Shown piece by piece: positions 47,340-59,732 of a stretch of DNA of 64,000 nt; within the stretch, counting starts at the first letter, position 1; each line of letters starts with the position of its first letter. A program made the translations under genes and the position numbers. Origin of the DNA: Isoetes taiwanensis (lineage: Eukaryota; Streptophyta; Lycopodiopsida; Isoetales; Isoetaceae); contig JAJEKV010000100.1 of NCBI GenBank assembly GCA_021234155.1, positions 1,530,116 through 1,594,115 of the forward strand. Direction: 5' to 3'. The notes below the pieces were generated by a model. That model had not been told where the DNA came from, searched no databases, and saw nothing but the letters and a program-made list of their open reading frames with translations.

Positions 47340-49130
47340 TTATCATAGTAGTTAGACGTGGCAAAGACAAAGATAACGGTCCCGTAACGATATCTGATCG
47401 CTTCGCCACGCTGCGTACGCTTCCCTCGACCGACGTGTACGCCGATGGATAGCCAGGTAAGTAGCCCTAGGGGCAACTTGCTAGGTATGTTCATATGTTA
47501 TTAATGTGCACATGTGCACATTAATGTGGGCACACCTTTCCATGTAGGCACATTTTGCCACCTAGCCATTAAAGGCCAGTGGGGCCTTTCCAATTATCCC
47601 ACATGCTAAAATGGGTAATTGGAAACCCTAGCCCTAAACCCCATGTCTACTTAGGGTAGGAAAACCCTAACTTGCTAGTTTTCGCCCATAGGGTTTTAGA
47701 GCTCGGGTTTTGGCTGCCCCAGAGCCAAAATCGCTTTCCCGTGACGCTACGCCTGCTTAATCGCACCATTAGTTTCCCCGATTCGATGAAATTTCAGCAG
47801 ATGGTTGAACTCGTGTCGAGGAGCCACCCAAGGATCAGATTTGGTCAATTTAATAGCTTAAACCGCCTTCTAGTCATAGAATCAAGAGGTTTAGCCTATT
47901 AAATTGCCCATAGCAAAGCCTATCTAGATCTCTAGATCCAGACACTAACTAAAAGAACCTAACTCTATGATATAGATTAGATCTAGTTCTTTAGTTCTTC
48001 CGTGATGTATATGGATGATGTATCTCTCGCGGAACTCCTTGTATTGGGAAGGGGGTAGAGGCCCTAAGGCTTTGTAATTGATGCTTCTAGAGTAGCCTCT
48101 AGCACAATCGTAGATTCGGCCTGGTGGTTACAAGAACCACACCTCGGTTGTGGGTGAAGGGGCCGACCGCTAAGAAGGAGATTCGTGGTCCCGACTCTTG
48201 AACCATCCCTCTCGGGTGTGTAAGGCCCACCGGGGATCATTGTGACTAGGGTCTAATGGCTTACCACCGAGTGTGGGTAAGGCATGGGCTCGACACTGAA
48301 GTGGTGTTCACTTTCCGCTGGTTCACGAATACGGGCAAAGTGGGCCCTCTAGTCACCTTGAGTCAAGATGTAGATCTCCGAGGGAGTGATCCCCACCGCC
48401 CCATCGAATGGGGAGATGAAACCTGTGAGTAGCCCCTTGGTCGCAGAGATCCCAAGTTGGGCTACACAAAGTCCCAACACTTTTCAACCTATTCTGCAAA
48501 GTGTGCACATGAGGGGCGGATGGAGTGGACAACCTAATGCCATGTTCTTATGCCACCAAATCCATTGCCATGAATTTCGCCTCTAATGAACTCCGAGACC
48601 TGCCGCCACCATCCCTTTGAGTCCGAGCCCCTGTAGAATTTCCTATGTGATGTGCTGATCTTTATCTATGCAGATATGTGGACCATCCTTCGTGATGGTC
48701 ATATGATGTTGATGTATGTAATACTGACATATATGTTTACGCTTCCGCAGCTAGGTAGGCCCTGAGGGAGACAGGGTAAATGACCCTTCATTCTTCCCAA
48801 TCGAACTCTTCAAGGTTGCAAAGGATGATACGGAGGGCCCTATATTAGCATGGAGTTGGTATGGGGATGAACTCGCTTTTGTATACCTGCGTGAGTGCAA
48901 TCGTGATATGAGTAGGGGACGCCACAAAGGGTATCGAGCAATGTTCTGGAGACCAAGAGCAAAAGCACCGCCATGCTCCCAAAAGAGTACTAACTTGTTA
49001 GGATCCTTAAGCCTCAAAAAAGTGGGAAATTTTTTTATCATTTTTGTAGTTTATGCTAAGCTAGTAACAATTAAATGAATTGGAACTTAATAAGACTAAA
49101 AAGTATGAGCCAAAAATTTGCCAAGTGAGG
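47340..49130. other. GC-richer region, unrecognised, partly coding-like
   Basis: Composition changes here. A perfect 26-bp palindrome lies at 47500-47525. A plus-strand frame without a start (about 48752-49010) reads FFPIELFKVAKDDTEGPIL and RGRHKGYRAMFWRPRAKAPP, with a 96-codon antisense frame as its shadow. The style suggests retroelement or mobile-element DNA, but no domain was recognised. Confidence 0.3.
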
Positions 49131-49132
49131 TG

Positions 49133-49387
49133 GTCTCACAGCTCGCACCTGGTCGAAGAACCAAATTTTAGTTTTTGAGCAAATGCTAAGCCGGGAGACA
49201 TGGAGCCAAGATCACCAAAACGTGATGAATTTGAGAAAAGTAATGTGGTAAGGCTAGTTCTAAGATAGGAATTAATTAGAATAGCATGTTTTAATTACCT
49301 AAATTACCTAGAGGGTTGATGAGATTCATACCGCTACCGGGTCTAAAAAACTAAACTTTAGTTTTGGAGAGGCGTACACTGTGAGAC
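49133..49387. repeat. Two hairpin repeats upstream of the H3-like gene
   Basis: Units at 49133-49199 and about 49318-49387. Each has an outer GTCTCA...TGAGAC type pair, an inner CTCGC...GCGAG type pair in the better-kept copies, and a core close to CCAAACTTTAGTTTTTGAG. Two more units lie at 51040-51103 and 51239-51302. Confidence 0.7.
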
Positions 49388-49489
49388 CAATAAGTAGGAA
49401 AAGTCTTAAATAAGTGTAAATTTTAATTAAATAGGTGCTTTAGCATGTTAAATAGAGCAACTTGAATTTTGACCTAAAATTTCCCAAGC

Positions 49490-49497
49490 TATAAATA
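49490..49497 (+). promoter_or_regulatory. TATA box of the H3-like gene
   Basis: TATAAATA lies 112 bp before the ATG at 49602. The next unit has the same box 119 bp before its ATG (51495 and 51614). Confidence 0.55.
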
Positions 49498-49601
49498 GAA
49501 GTAGACCCCCTCATTTCCACGCCCCAGCCCTAGAAATCCACTCTCCCCTGACTTAGGCTGCATCTTTGGGCCGATGTCCGATCGATTTAACCGCAGAAAA
49601 C

Positions 49602-50909
49602 ATGGCCCGAACCAAATGCATCCGCCAGAAGTGTCGCCAGCGAAACCACCCGCCACAGATGCCGACATCATTCGGCAGATGCTTCGCGAGAGGCTCGCGA
49701 AGGGGGTCGCTCGGGCCGATGGGAGGAAGACACCTTAGAGATCAAGATATCCGATCCGATTGATGTCTTCAATCAGCAGGTGGATCAGGATGAGGCCACA
49801 TCACCAACCTCCATGGACGAGGAGACAAGGGAGGCGTACGAGGAAATAGAGAGGGAGATTAGAGAGCAAGAAAGGGCAGAGGACCACTCTGATGCAGCAA
49901 CAGAGATCCTCCAAGATGAAGACGGGGCGGCACATCGGGAGAGGAGGAGAAAGGAGCACCAAGAGCACAACGAGCCGAGACTTGAGCCGGCAGAGGAAGC
50001 AGATCTCGCGAGGTTCATCAGGAAGTATGAACGCCGGGAGAAGAAGAGGGAACAGAAAAAGAGGAAGAGGGAAGAGGAGGAACAGAAGGCGGCCGAAGAG
50101 AAGAAGAAGGGGAAGGGGAAATTCGTGGACGGCCCAAGGAAACTGAAGGATGTTCCACCAAAAAGGATGCCCAACCCCAAGGTCGTCATCAAAGAGCGGC
50201 CAGCCGACCAACCCTCGAACCCCTCCGACGACTCTTCTGACGAGGACTTCAACCCCAATGCTGGAGGTGGAAGCTCTTCTAAACCCCCAGCGACGCAATC
50301 GTGTAGTACCTCGAGCAGCAAATAGCAGCAGCCCGAAAGCAGGATCATGCGTATTCCCGAAAGTACCCGGCTTGGGACAGGAAGAAACAGCCACGACCTG
50401 CCCGAGAAGCCTATGTCACAGACCGGGTCAAGATATACGAAAGGAAGATGAGGGAACACGAGGCGTATATGAAGAAGTGGGAGGCCTACAGTAAGTACTA
50501 TGAAGAAAACAGGGTTGCATTCGTCGAGGGAGGGCGACCAACGAAGCAATAGACCTTAAAGCCGCCACCACCAAAGCCTAAGGCTCCCAAGCCGCCACCC
50601 AAGAAGAAGAAGCTCGACAGGAAGGAGGTGGAGAGGAGAGCGCTGAGGGAGATTAGGCACTTCCAGCGCAGCTACGGTCTCCTAATCCCCCGTGCCCCCT
50701 TTGCTCGCCTAGTTCGGGAAGTGATGCAAGACTTTAGGACGGACTACAGGGTCACAGATGAGGCGCTGCTGGCAATGCAGGAAGTGGCTGAGGCAAAGAT
50801 AGTGCAACACTTCGAAGACTCAACAGGTTGCACTGTTCACGCCAAACGAGTAACCCTCATAAGACAAGACATGCTTCTTGCGACTCGCATTAAGGGAGAA
50901 CGCCCTTAG
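49602..50909 (+). pseudogene. Histone H3/CENH3-like fold on a long charged N-terminal extension
   Basis: Starts MARTK, the N terminus of H3 and CENH3. After two small frame changes (49630-49735) it reads DADIIRQMLRERLAKG, then from 49780 a very long Glu/Arg/Lys-rich coiled-coil region and an acidic DSSDEDFNP stretch. After a shift near 50300 it continues AYVTDRVKIYERKMREHEAY, has one TAG at 50550-50552, a Pro/Lys linker, and from about 50635 a complete histone fold: ALREIRHFQRSYGLLIPRAP, FARLVREVMQDF, EALLAMQEVAEAKIV, HAKRVTLIRQD and RIKGER before the stop. About half the fold residues equal canonical H3. EIRHFQ, LLIP and RVTLIRQD are closer to plant CENH3, but loop 1 has the H3 length. The tail is some 340 residues, several times the usual size, and there are no introns. 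The three breaks may be decay or sequence error. Confidence 0.7.
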
Positions 50910-51039
50910 AACCTTTTATTTTGTAATATAGAGCAACTTTGTGTACTTTAATTGCATGAACTTGATTAATTAGGATAAGCTAGCAGGTTTTAGCTTTTAT
51001 TTCAGCAAAATAGGACAGCTTTTGCATCGAAGATTTGAT

Positions 51040-51302
51040 GTCTCACTCGCTACCTTGGTCAAGAAACTAAACTTTAGTTTTTGAACGAGGCGCAAGCCGA
51101 GACTTTGCCCAAACTCGCCTAAAACAGTTCCAAATTGACCAAATAAGGGGTCAATTCTACCCGTTGATTTGATGAGCCCATCATCTTTACACCCCCTAGT
51201 TCAATCTAAATTGACACGCTTTTGATCAGGGGACTGATGTCTCATAGCTCGCCGGGTCGAAGAACCAAACTTTAGTTTTTGAGCGAGGCTAAGCCGTGAG
51301 AC
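51040..51302. repeat. Two more hairpin repeats, upstream of the second unit
   Basis: Units at 51040-51103 and 51239-51302, 199 bp apart, like the pair before the H3-like gene (185 bp apart). The last is the best preserved: its arms GTCTCA and TGAGAC, CTCGC and GCGAG, and AAACT and AGTTT are all mirrored. Confidence 0.75.
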
Positions 51303-51494
51303 CTCCTACCATTTCTTCAATTTAATCCTGCCCAAGTGATCTTCAACCCGTTGTATAGCATCTTTAGGTAATCCAAACCCACGCCAAACACTTGAGCTTA
51401 GTCTTCAAATTCCCATTTTGACCTCAAGATAGACTAGAATTGCCCAACCCCGTGAATTTTCCAAGTCATCCAAAAATTAGGGTTTCCCTTTTCT

Positions 51495-51502
51495 ATAAAT
51501 AG
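51495..51502 (+). promoter_or_regulatory. TATA box of the second unit
   Basis: TATAAATA followed by a CCCTCATTTC phrase also seen after the TATA box of the H3-like gene, which marks the two promoters as related. Confidence 0.5.
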
Positions 51503-51613
51503 GTCCCTCATTTCTCAAATAGCACCCTACAAGTCAAGCCCCTTCTTAGCCGATTTTCCAACTCCCCGAGGCGCCTCTTGCAACCGCTTGATACCTTCTT
51601 CCAGATTTAGCCA

Positions 51614-52958
51614 ATGGCAACCCTCCTCGATTTTCAAGATATGGTACAAATACAATATGCCGCCGAGGCCGACATCGACCAAATTTTCCATATCTTCGTG
51701 AAGGAGGTAGATGTCCAAGCAACCTTGCATGCAACCCCAGCTACAAAGAGAGTCTTGTCCGAAGTTCCAAGCTAGGGTAGAACCAAGACTAGTGCAACCC
51801 CCACCTTGCATAGGTTACTTTGTTCCTAGGCAATCCCCTCTAGAAAGATTAGCAATGTTCCAAACATTGCCAAGTACCGACAAACAAGGCGCAACAAGAC
51901 GATTTGAAGCCAATGGTCCTAATCGGGCCAATAGGGACCAAATATTTTTTAACACCGCCTTGACAATCTTTTCTTACCCACCATGCCGAACACTCGGTGG
52001 GAGAAACTCCATTCCTCCCATGGACGGGACCCATTAGCCATAGCAGCAGAACAACGCTCCTTACGCGAATACTTAATAGGAGCAGAAGGAAAAAGAAGAG
52101 GAGGACTCAAGAACAGAATTAGAAGAGGAGGAAGACTACGAGCCTTCACCCAAATGGAGGGCGTGACAAGCAGAACAAGAGTGGCAAGACTTCGAAAAAG
52201 AAGCCGGCAAACTTTAGGAGTCGCTGCCGCCTTTGGCTAGGGCATCACAAGCCTAGCCCCCATTATTGTCGAGGGCGCAGGAGTTTTTGCTTCTAAGTTT
52301 ACATGGAAAGGGGAGTTTTTGCAGTGGAAAGGAGTACTCAACCGAAGAGTTCCGGCACCAACTCCTCAAGAACGGACCCGACACTTCATCGCCCGAGGAG
52401 CATCAGACTTTCCACTCCAAGTAAGGGGTTTACACTTACGCCGAGAGTCCACCGACGGCCCACGCAAGCCTACAAAGAGATCGCTGCATTATGGAGGCGT
52501 AATTGCCGCAAATCAACTACCGACGGAGGAAGAGTTCCTTTGCCCTACAGAATGATGGGGATCCGCTTACGCAACAACATAACATCCTAACGGCAAGCTT
52601 CATTGGCAACGCCCCTCGAGAGAAGAGGCGAAGTTCGACCCTCGAGAGCTTCAAAGAAACAGCCGAGACTACAGGAGCTCATCACAATGGAGGTAGATGA
52701 CTTTATGCGCGCATTACTGAGCTGGATACCGAAAGTGGCCGAGGACCCGCCACGCAAATCCATGTGTTGCTGCGTATTACCTCCCCCCTCGCCGATGGAT
52801 GGAAGAATAGCGTAATTCATCGCAAATTCACCCCCGTAGAGGCGCAGGAAGGAGTATCGATGCTAATTGGCGCCGTGATTTGGCCGCATGCACCTGCTAC
52901 CCCCTCAACACCCGAGTATGCCATCCTGGTGAAGAGAGCGGTAGCACTCATGTTTTGA
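51614..52958 (+). pseudogene. Unrecognised gene remnant sharing the promoter layout of the H3-like gene
   Basis: The ATG at 51614 opens MATLLDFQDMVQIQYAAEAD. The reading then changes frame repeatedly: 51711-52037, 51983-52240, about 52090-52200 (a Glu-rich frame), 52319-52555, 52503-52700 and 52764-52958 (VIHRKFTPVEAQEGVSMLIG). A Glu-rich charged stretch in the first third recalls the H3-like protein. No histone fold, protease or polymerase motif was found. It may be a paralogous unit that has decayed further, or a gag-like gene. Confidence 0.35.
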
Positions 52959-53917
52959 CTTCGCCATACCTTACAAAGGCGTGTGGAAGATCCATATGGT
53001 GACCGAAACTTATACCTCCCGACCCAGAAAGTGGGAAGACTTGGCGAGAGCTTTGTGGGGATTCAACAACATTCTTAGGAACTTGGGTCATTCAAGGAAC
53101 AGCCTAAGTGAAAAAGTTCCTAGAGGACAACTATTTCACCGGGCGTATCAAGAATAATTAGCAATCTTGATCCCGAGAGTTTTAAATTTTGTATTAGCAT
53201 ATTATAAAACATGAATATAATTTCTTTGCAATCGTAAATGTTTGTTGATGTATTTTGTCTCCCCAACTATACCCAACAAACATAAATAATGCAGAGAACA
53301 AGTAAAACCAACCACATAGCCATGAATGACTTGTGTATGCGCTAGAGGCCTAGACTGGGAACGACAACGCCGAGAACATATGGAAGAACGAGTCCACCCA
53401 GGCCACCTCCCCAAGAAGGAACCCCTTTCGAGGAATTTGGAGCCATAACCCCTAAGAAGAAATATCTCGATGAGGACTCGACCTGAGCAAATAAAGCTTT
53501 GGTCGGCCGCTACAAGCGTGAGCGGTTCGGTGGCAACGCCGCTACAAGCATCAACTCGAAAACAGGAAGAGACAAGAAGAGGAGCAAGAGAAGGAGGTCC
53601 TCCGTTCTGAGTCCTCCGACTCAAGCTCCGGACTCAAAATTCACTCCAAGGAAGAGGGAAGACTCAGAACCAAGACCCTACGCTGCAGATGGAAGGCAGT
53701 AGGAATACCATGGATCTGACGACAAGGGACACAAGAACCTCCTCGACTACCGTAAGAAAGTAGACTCGATTGGGAAATGTTTGAAGGCCGAAGCTCGAGC
53801 ACCTTCAAAGTAGAATAGGTCGTATGGAGGCGAGGCTTGGCTTGACGAGATGAGTGAATATGGCAACGCCTTATGGTATGAAGGATAAGGATAAAGGTAG
53901 GGTGCGTATCAATACAG
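52959..53917. other. Decayed charged coding-like DNA up to the duplication border
   Basis: An open frame at 53499-53702 is Arg/Lys/Ser-rich (KKRSKRRRSSVLSPPTQAP). Surrounding plus-strand frames are acidic in style, like the two units before it. It may be a third remnant of the same family. It ends where the second copy of the 10-kb segment starts. Confidence 0.3.
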
Positions 53918-54047
53918 GGTGTGATTGCACTCCAATACAAATTTGGAAAGTCAGTTACAGATATATTCACTAAAGGATTGAGTTACAGCAGGTTTATGAA
54001 CTCAAGTAATAATGGGGGCCTGGCAGATTATGATATGAAAGGGAAAT

Positions 54048-54793
54048 GTTGTGAAGGCAAGTGGGTATGATTGGTTCATATCATACCTAGATGTTTTAAG
54101 ATCTGCAGGATGCAAATGTAGAAAGAAACAAAGTTGAGTTGCATGTTTGCATATGCGTGAGATGAACAGCAAATTTATAATGCATGATAAGGTTGTTAAT
54201 GAGAATGCAATCTCATCTTTGGTGAAGCCAACATATGGATGCATAAGTCTGCATGCATGAGCAATGCATTCGTGGAGAAGTTACAAAGGTCACAATTGAC
54301 CTATTGATACAATGGTCTCACTATGATCTCCAACAAATGAATAAGTTGAGAACCTATGGTCGAAAGTGAGTGACCCATTTGAATGTGAGGCTTGTCTAAC
54401 TTAATGCAAATGTAGGATAAGCTTGAGATCGTTTCCGCTGCATCGGCCGAACTATTCCCATATCAGAATCTAAGAAGGATACTAGTAATCGGGTCATTCC
54501 TAAGAGTTTGTATTCCAATTCAATCTAAGGTTGCTCAAGGTTAATATTATTTGATAAGCATAAACTTACATCATGCCAAGATTATAAGGGTCTATGTATT
54601 TTTCATTAGTCAATGTACGAATTCATGATTGAAAATCTAAGGTGTCATTGTTGGTGTAGTGGAAATTCAAATTAATATTGATTGTCTAGTTGAGATCAAA
54701 AATTGATCCAAGTTGATATGAAAAATGAAAGGCATGTTCTTAAGTAACATTATAGTTGATTCCAAAGATATTATTTGAATTAACAACCGCACA
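54048..54793 (+). mobile_element. Copia 3' LTR in the second copy, without its element
   Basis: Runs from TGTTGTGAAGGCAAG to ACAACCGCACA, followed by the same TTATT flank as in copy 1. About 130 bp of the pol end and the polypurine region precede it. The rest of the element is missing, because the duplicated segment starts inside pol. Confidence 0.8.
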
Positions 54794-57700
54794 TTATTGC
54801 CATTTACCTCTTCTTCTTTGCAAAACTAAAGACATATGCAACAAAAAATGATTCATCCATGTTCCATACTACTTTCAAAATAATTAAATAATTTAAATAA
54901 TGAAGATACATTTATAAATTTTATTCATAATAGCATTCAGGGCAATCCATGATTGGCTTTGGGGGTAAAAGCATGAAAGGGTGTACGTACATTGCTCTAA
55001 CGAATTGATGTACAAATATGGATACTTTTCACATCACATTTTGGTTATTTTTGTTTGTATAAATATACACTTTTTATTTTATGTACTTTTGCATATACAT
55101 TTAAGCTAAATTTCGAATATTTTTGGCTATGCACGTATTTTTTGGGTACTTTTGGGTGGTTGTGTAATATAGCCACATGTACCAAAGGGATACATTTCTA
55201 GACACCCTTTCATGCTTTTACGCTTTGCACCTTGTTTATAATAAAAATTTCATTCTTAATAAAAACCACATAAAGTAGTGGTTTTATAACTGAAATACAT
55301 GGTTATTCATGTTGATTTTCCGTTATAAGCGTGGCTTTTAAAACCAAAATTAGTTTATTTTATGGTTTCTAACATCAGCGGTGGTCATTCATGTTGGTTT
55401 CCTAATGTACCATGGTTTATTGGTTACGATATTGGTTTGCGGCATGGTTTCCAACACCATTTTAAATATGGTAATGGTTGTTTATGTTGGTTTTTAATTG
55501 ACACCGAAGTTGAAGTATTTTTTATGGTGTGGTTTTTTAACCAATTTAAATGTCATGGTGGTTATTCGTATTAGGTTTTGATTATCGAGTTTATGTTATA
55601 AAATGGTTGTGGTTTGTAGCATATTTTCAATCTTGAGCTAATTGTCATGGTGAACATTCATAAATATCACCTAAAAAGGTGTCACTATCAAGAGTCTTGA
55701 GAACCAACATAGAATTGAATTGAATGTTTTTTATATCGCCCACGGTGACCAATCGGATAGTGGTGCGATTTTGCATGCACACTTCTATATTAACTAGGTT
55801 TATATCATGGTTTCCATCTTAGATACCAACCCGGTATCCCATGGCCAAGTATGTATTGAGGTAAAAATATTATGCTATAACGATCTTTGAAAGATGAAGG
55901 AATTATTCTTGAGATGATTTTTCTATTCTATTATATTCATTAATTAAATTTTTTTTTATCATCTATAGTATCAAATTATCTCACGAGGCTTAATACAAAG
56001 GACTTCATACAAGGACAATCATAAGCATGCAAACCAATAATATAGTTTCTTAAAATCTATTCAATTAAAATTGAAGGACATGTTTTTTATTATATTTTCT
56101 TTCTTGAAAGAAAGTAAAAATATATATATTACCACAAAAGCCTCTTTTCTTGAAGCCTCTTTTTAGTGGAAGAAAATATTTAGCTACTTCATGTTCATCT
56201 TCTACACAAAGAACAATCTACTCATTTAAAACATTTTAGGGAGTGCTTGCCTAACGTCGTTAACACTAATTTTGGCATTCGCTTAAGCTTTTCCGGCTTG
56301 GTTTCCTTCATTGTTGTTTTCGAACAACCTGTTTTGATTTCTTCTTTCTTTCATTTTGCTCCTTCGCTCTGGTTTTCAGATTTTACAGATTCTTTCTTTC
56401 ACTATTTTGCCAACTAACCAATTACCTAGCAAACTGGAGCTCACTTAACAACAAATGCAAAAATGACACAATTTCTCAGCACCCGCTCAAACGTGGTTCT
56501 TGCCAAAGATGCAAAAATAACATCATTTCGTAGCACACTACCTGAAATGTACCTCATAAACCTTGTTTACTATCTTTCTTTTATTCATACATTACTCAGT
56601 CTAAAGATGACAATCCTGTGGTTCCTACACCCCTGAGGGATGCACATAGTAATAAGGGGGTGGACATCTGCGTTCGAAGGGTGGCCAAAAACATCCCTAG
56701 TATACTGATCTTTGGAAACTAATTTAACCCCTAAGGTATATATTTTACCCCAGATAGTGGCAAAAAAAACACCTAATGGTAAGTATACGAAATGATAAAA
56801 AAAAGAACCCCTTTCTTGCACGCAGATGTCCTATACTATAAACAATCTTTTGAATCGAGGGGCTACCCGCAGAAATGCTTTGCCATAGAATGGAATGGAA
56901 TGGAATAGAACAAGCTCAAAGAACCTATTTGAAGCTCAAACCCATGAGAACACCTCATATCAGAGATAGGACTAATATTGGAAAACTGCTCCCTCCGTAC
57001 AAAAATGACTAGAACCCAACAATTGATGCCTTCCAAGTACTTAATGGATACAAGTGCAAAACTAAATCACCCACAAAATCCATTATTTGTTGCTAAGGAG
57101 CCCCATTTATATAGCACTAGTGTTACTACCAAATAATTTATTCCCATTAGTTTTTCATTATTTGTGTCAAATGTTTGACCACATACATGGAGGTACTTTA
57201 CCACCACCACCAAGTGTGAATTAAGACTAGGGTTTGAACTCGACACCATGTAACCTTGGGGAATGCAACCAAGAAGGTTGGTTACCATGATATAACAAAA
57301 TAGTATAAAACATAGCTAAAGAATCACACACATGGAGACTTACATCAAACTTACACCTCCACCATGGAAAAATTACAAATGGGCACTAAATATGCTCAAA
57401 TCACTCCCCCATGCATGCATATTAGTCCATCTGGTACATTGGGGACTCATACCTCCCACCATACACTATAAACAATCATAGCGTCTGAACAATCATGCGG
57501 GCTTGGTCCCTAAATGATTTGGGAAAAAAAATAAAAATAAAAAATAAAACTACAACCTAAGAAACCGTTTGATTCGAGAACACGTGGGATTTGAACCTGC
57601 TGCATTATTGCCCCATGTTCTCTGCCCAAAGGATAGATGGATGCTACGATCGATGACCGTGGGATTTCCACTTTTGAATTCCTCCCTTAATCAATAATCA

Positions 57701-59060
57701 AATTTTTCCACTTTAGATTCAAACTTAAAAGTTTCACACGTCTTAATGCTTCAAAGGACCAACCAAATTCAACAAGAATATGCATTAGAGGAAATATGAG
57801 ATCACATTTTGTCCCATTAAGGGATGCTTAAAATGCCACGTCAGCTTTTTAAACTGTCCAATAAGAGAAGAGTTCCAGTGTATCTCATTCCAGTATTATG
57901 TGGCAGCCTGTAATTAATGCAGTTGCAACTAACTTCCGTAGTATCATTTTTTCATTATAACTTTTGATCGAGAACTCTGATTCAAACACTTTTTGTAGCA
58001 ATGGGTTCGTCTTCGCAAAATGTATCTAATGATAACCCATTCATATACCTTTCTTGATATAAATGTACAAGAAATAAGTAAAAAATTATATTTTTTAAGG
58101 TTAACGCATATGACCATATTGAAATACATCATAACCATATATCATTAGAAAGATCTTTTCATTTCGCATCAAATGCAACAAACGCCGCAGCATTTTGACG
58201 AGTGGATCAAAAGTTATGGGGGAAAAACAAAAGCAATAAAGTTGTTGGTGCTGCATTAATTGCAGTTTATAGAGGGTAGCCATTCTATTGGAGGATTCTT
58301 ATGGGGATGAAATGAGATCTCAAATTGCCTCTAATGGTTCTAGTTATATGGTTCAACAGCAATATGGTTATTGTATGACGAATCTACATTGTCTGTGCTA
58401 GTCTATCCATGGTGGGGCCATTGCATGTCTAATCCATTGTTTTGGCATGCCTACAAATATCATGTCTGTTTCTTCAGCCATGGATGCTTTTCAAATAGCA
58501 CTGCTTAAATTCTTGTTCACCAAATATGAATCACGATATGTTCAACGAAGATTGATCTCCCCGGCGCATCCATCTCCACTTGCTCTCCATCGATATGCCT
58601 TTGATCTTATCTCTACAAAAGGCTGCAATGATCCATGTAGCTCTTTTCACACAATGCTACAATAGGAGAAATTGCTACACATAGTGGTGGTTGATTACTG
58701 CCCAAAAACAAGACAAAAAGGAAACTGAAAAAGGAAAAGAAATCTAGTATCAATTTATCAATTTTGATATATGAGAATGCACCTTTCCAAAACAAAAACA
58801 AAAACAAAAAAAAGAAAAACACAAAGGGATGCATAAAAAAATACTTCCACAAGGGTCTATACCTCCCAGGGGGCAAAATATAACTTGGAAAGGGAATTCT
58901 AGGGGGTAATAAGCATGAGAATTCTCTTGGAGAAATATGCCATGGGGACTCATACCTCCACTTTACAAAAATGGCCGAGATAATGATAATGAAAAAATTA
59001 CCATGTACCTAAAGCTTAAAGCGATTTATCCATCCTTTGTTTCCTTGATTCATTCACGGG
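54794..59060. other. Non-coding part of copy 2
   Basis: Counterpart of 27391-31660. It holds the GGTT-rich degenerate repeats (about 55290-55680) and the A-rich run (about 57522-57548, shorter here). No coding exon is supported. Confidence 0.5.
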
Positions 59061-59064
59061 AGAG

Positions 59065-59460
59065 GAGGGGTTAATCCCCTTGAGGCTTTGTTATGGCTGA
59101 TAAAAAGGCGAGAGGGAGAGGCGGCTTGTTTATCTCACCATAACGAAGGCGACAAAGGATTGATGTGCTAAGCAAGGAACCATTTGCCTCACCCCAACTT
59201 TGCAACCCGCGACTCGATTATCAATCCACGGCTAGGTTTATCACTCCCGGCTAGGTTTATCACGGGTTGGGCATTCTCGAGCACAAAAGGCGAGTTTGCC
59301 ATCTGAATTCAATCGGTTTATCACGGGTTAACATCCAGAGCTGAATTATTTTGTTTATCACCTAGGTCCGCGGAATTCAAAGGCAAGGCTAGCTGTTCCT
59401 CATTTGTTATACCTATTCGAAGTGCTGGTATGCCCTATCCGGGGCTGCAATCAACGGTAT
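59065..59460. mobile_element. Foldback repeat, second copy, strongly altered
   Basis: Counterpart of 31668-32115. The hairpin head GGGGTTAATCCCCTTGAGG is kept, but its right arm is scrambled, and the CG-containing phrases differ by clusters of substitutions and indels. Confidence 0.5.
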
Positions 59461-59582
59461 GAGCAGCGGTTGGATCCAGAAGCCTGTTAAGGTTAAAGAA
59501 GAATCATTATAGAGAGCGGCAGTTAATGAAATTTTTGTGTAACAGCTGCCCTCTGCTGGAGACCCTACACTTTTTTGTTTCT

Positions 59583-59732
59583 TGCTTGCATGGCGGCCGG
59601 CTAATCTGGCTGGATACAAAGTTTTTTTCTTCTTCTTGGAAAGTATGGAGCATCGCTTGCATGGCGGCCGGCTAATCTGGCTGGATACAAAGTTTTTTTT
59701 CTTCTTCTTGGAAAGTATGGAGCATCGCTTGC
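59583..59732. repeat. 70-bp tandem duplication, second copy
   Basis: Two units from CTTGCATGGCGGCCGG to GGAGCATCG, as at 32213-32360. Confidence 0.8.

Noticed and set aside
49785-50549. 254-codon open frame on the minus strand
   Set aside because: It is antisense to the Glu/Arg/Lys-rich part of the H3-like gene. Purine-rich codons leave the opposite strand open, and its Ser/Leu/Phe-rich product has no recognisable domain.
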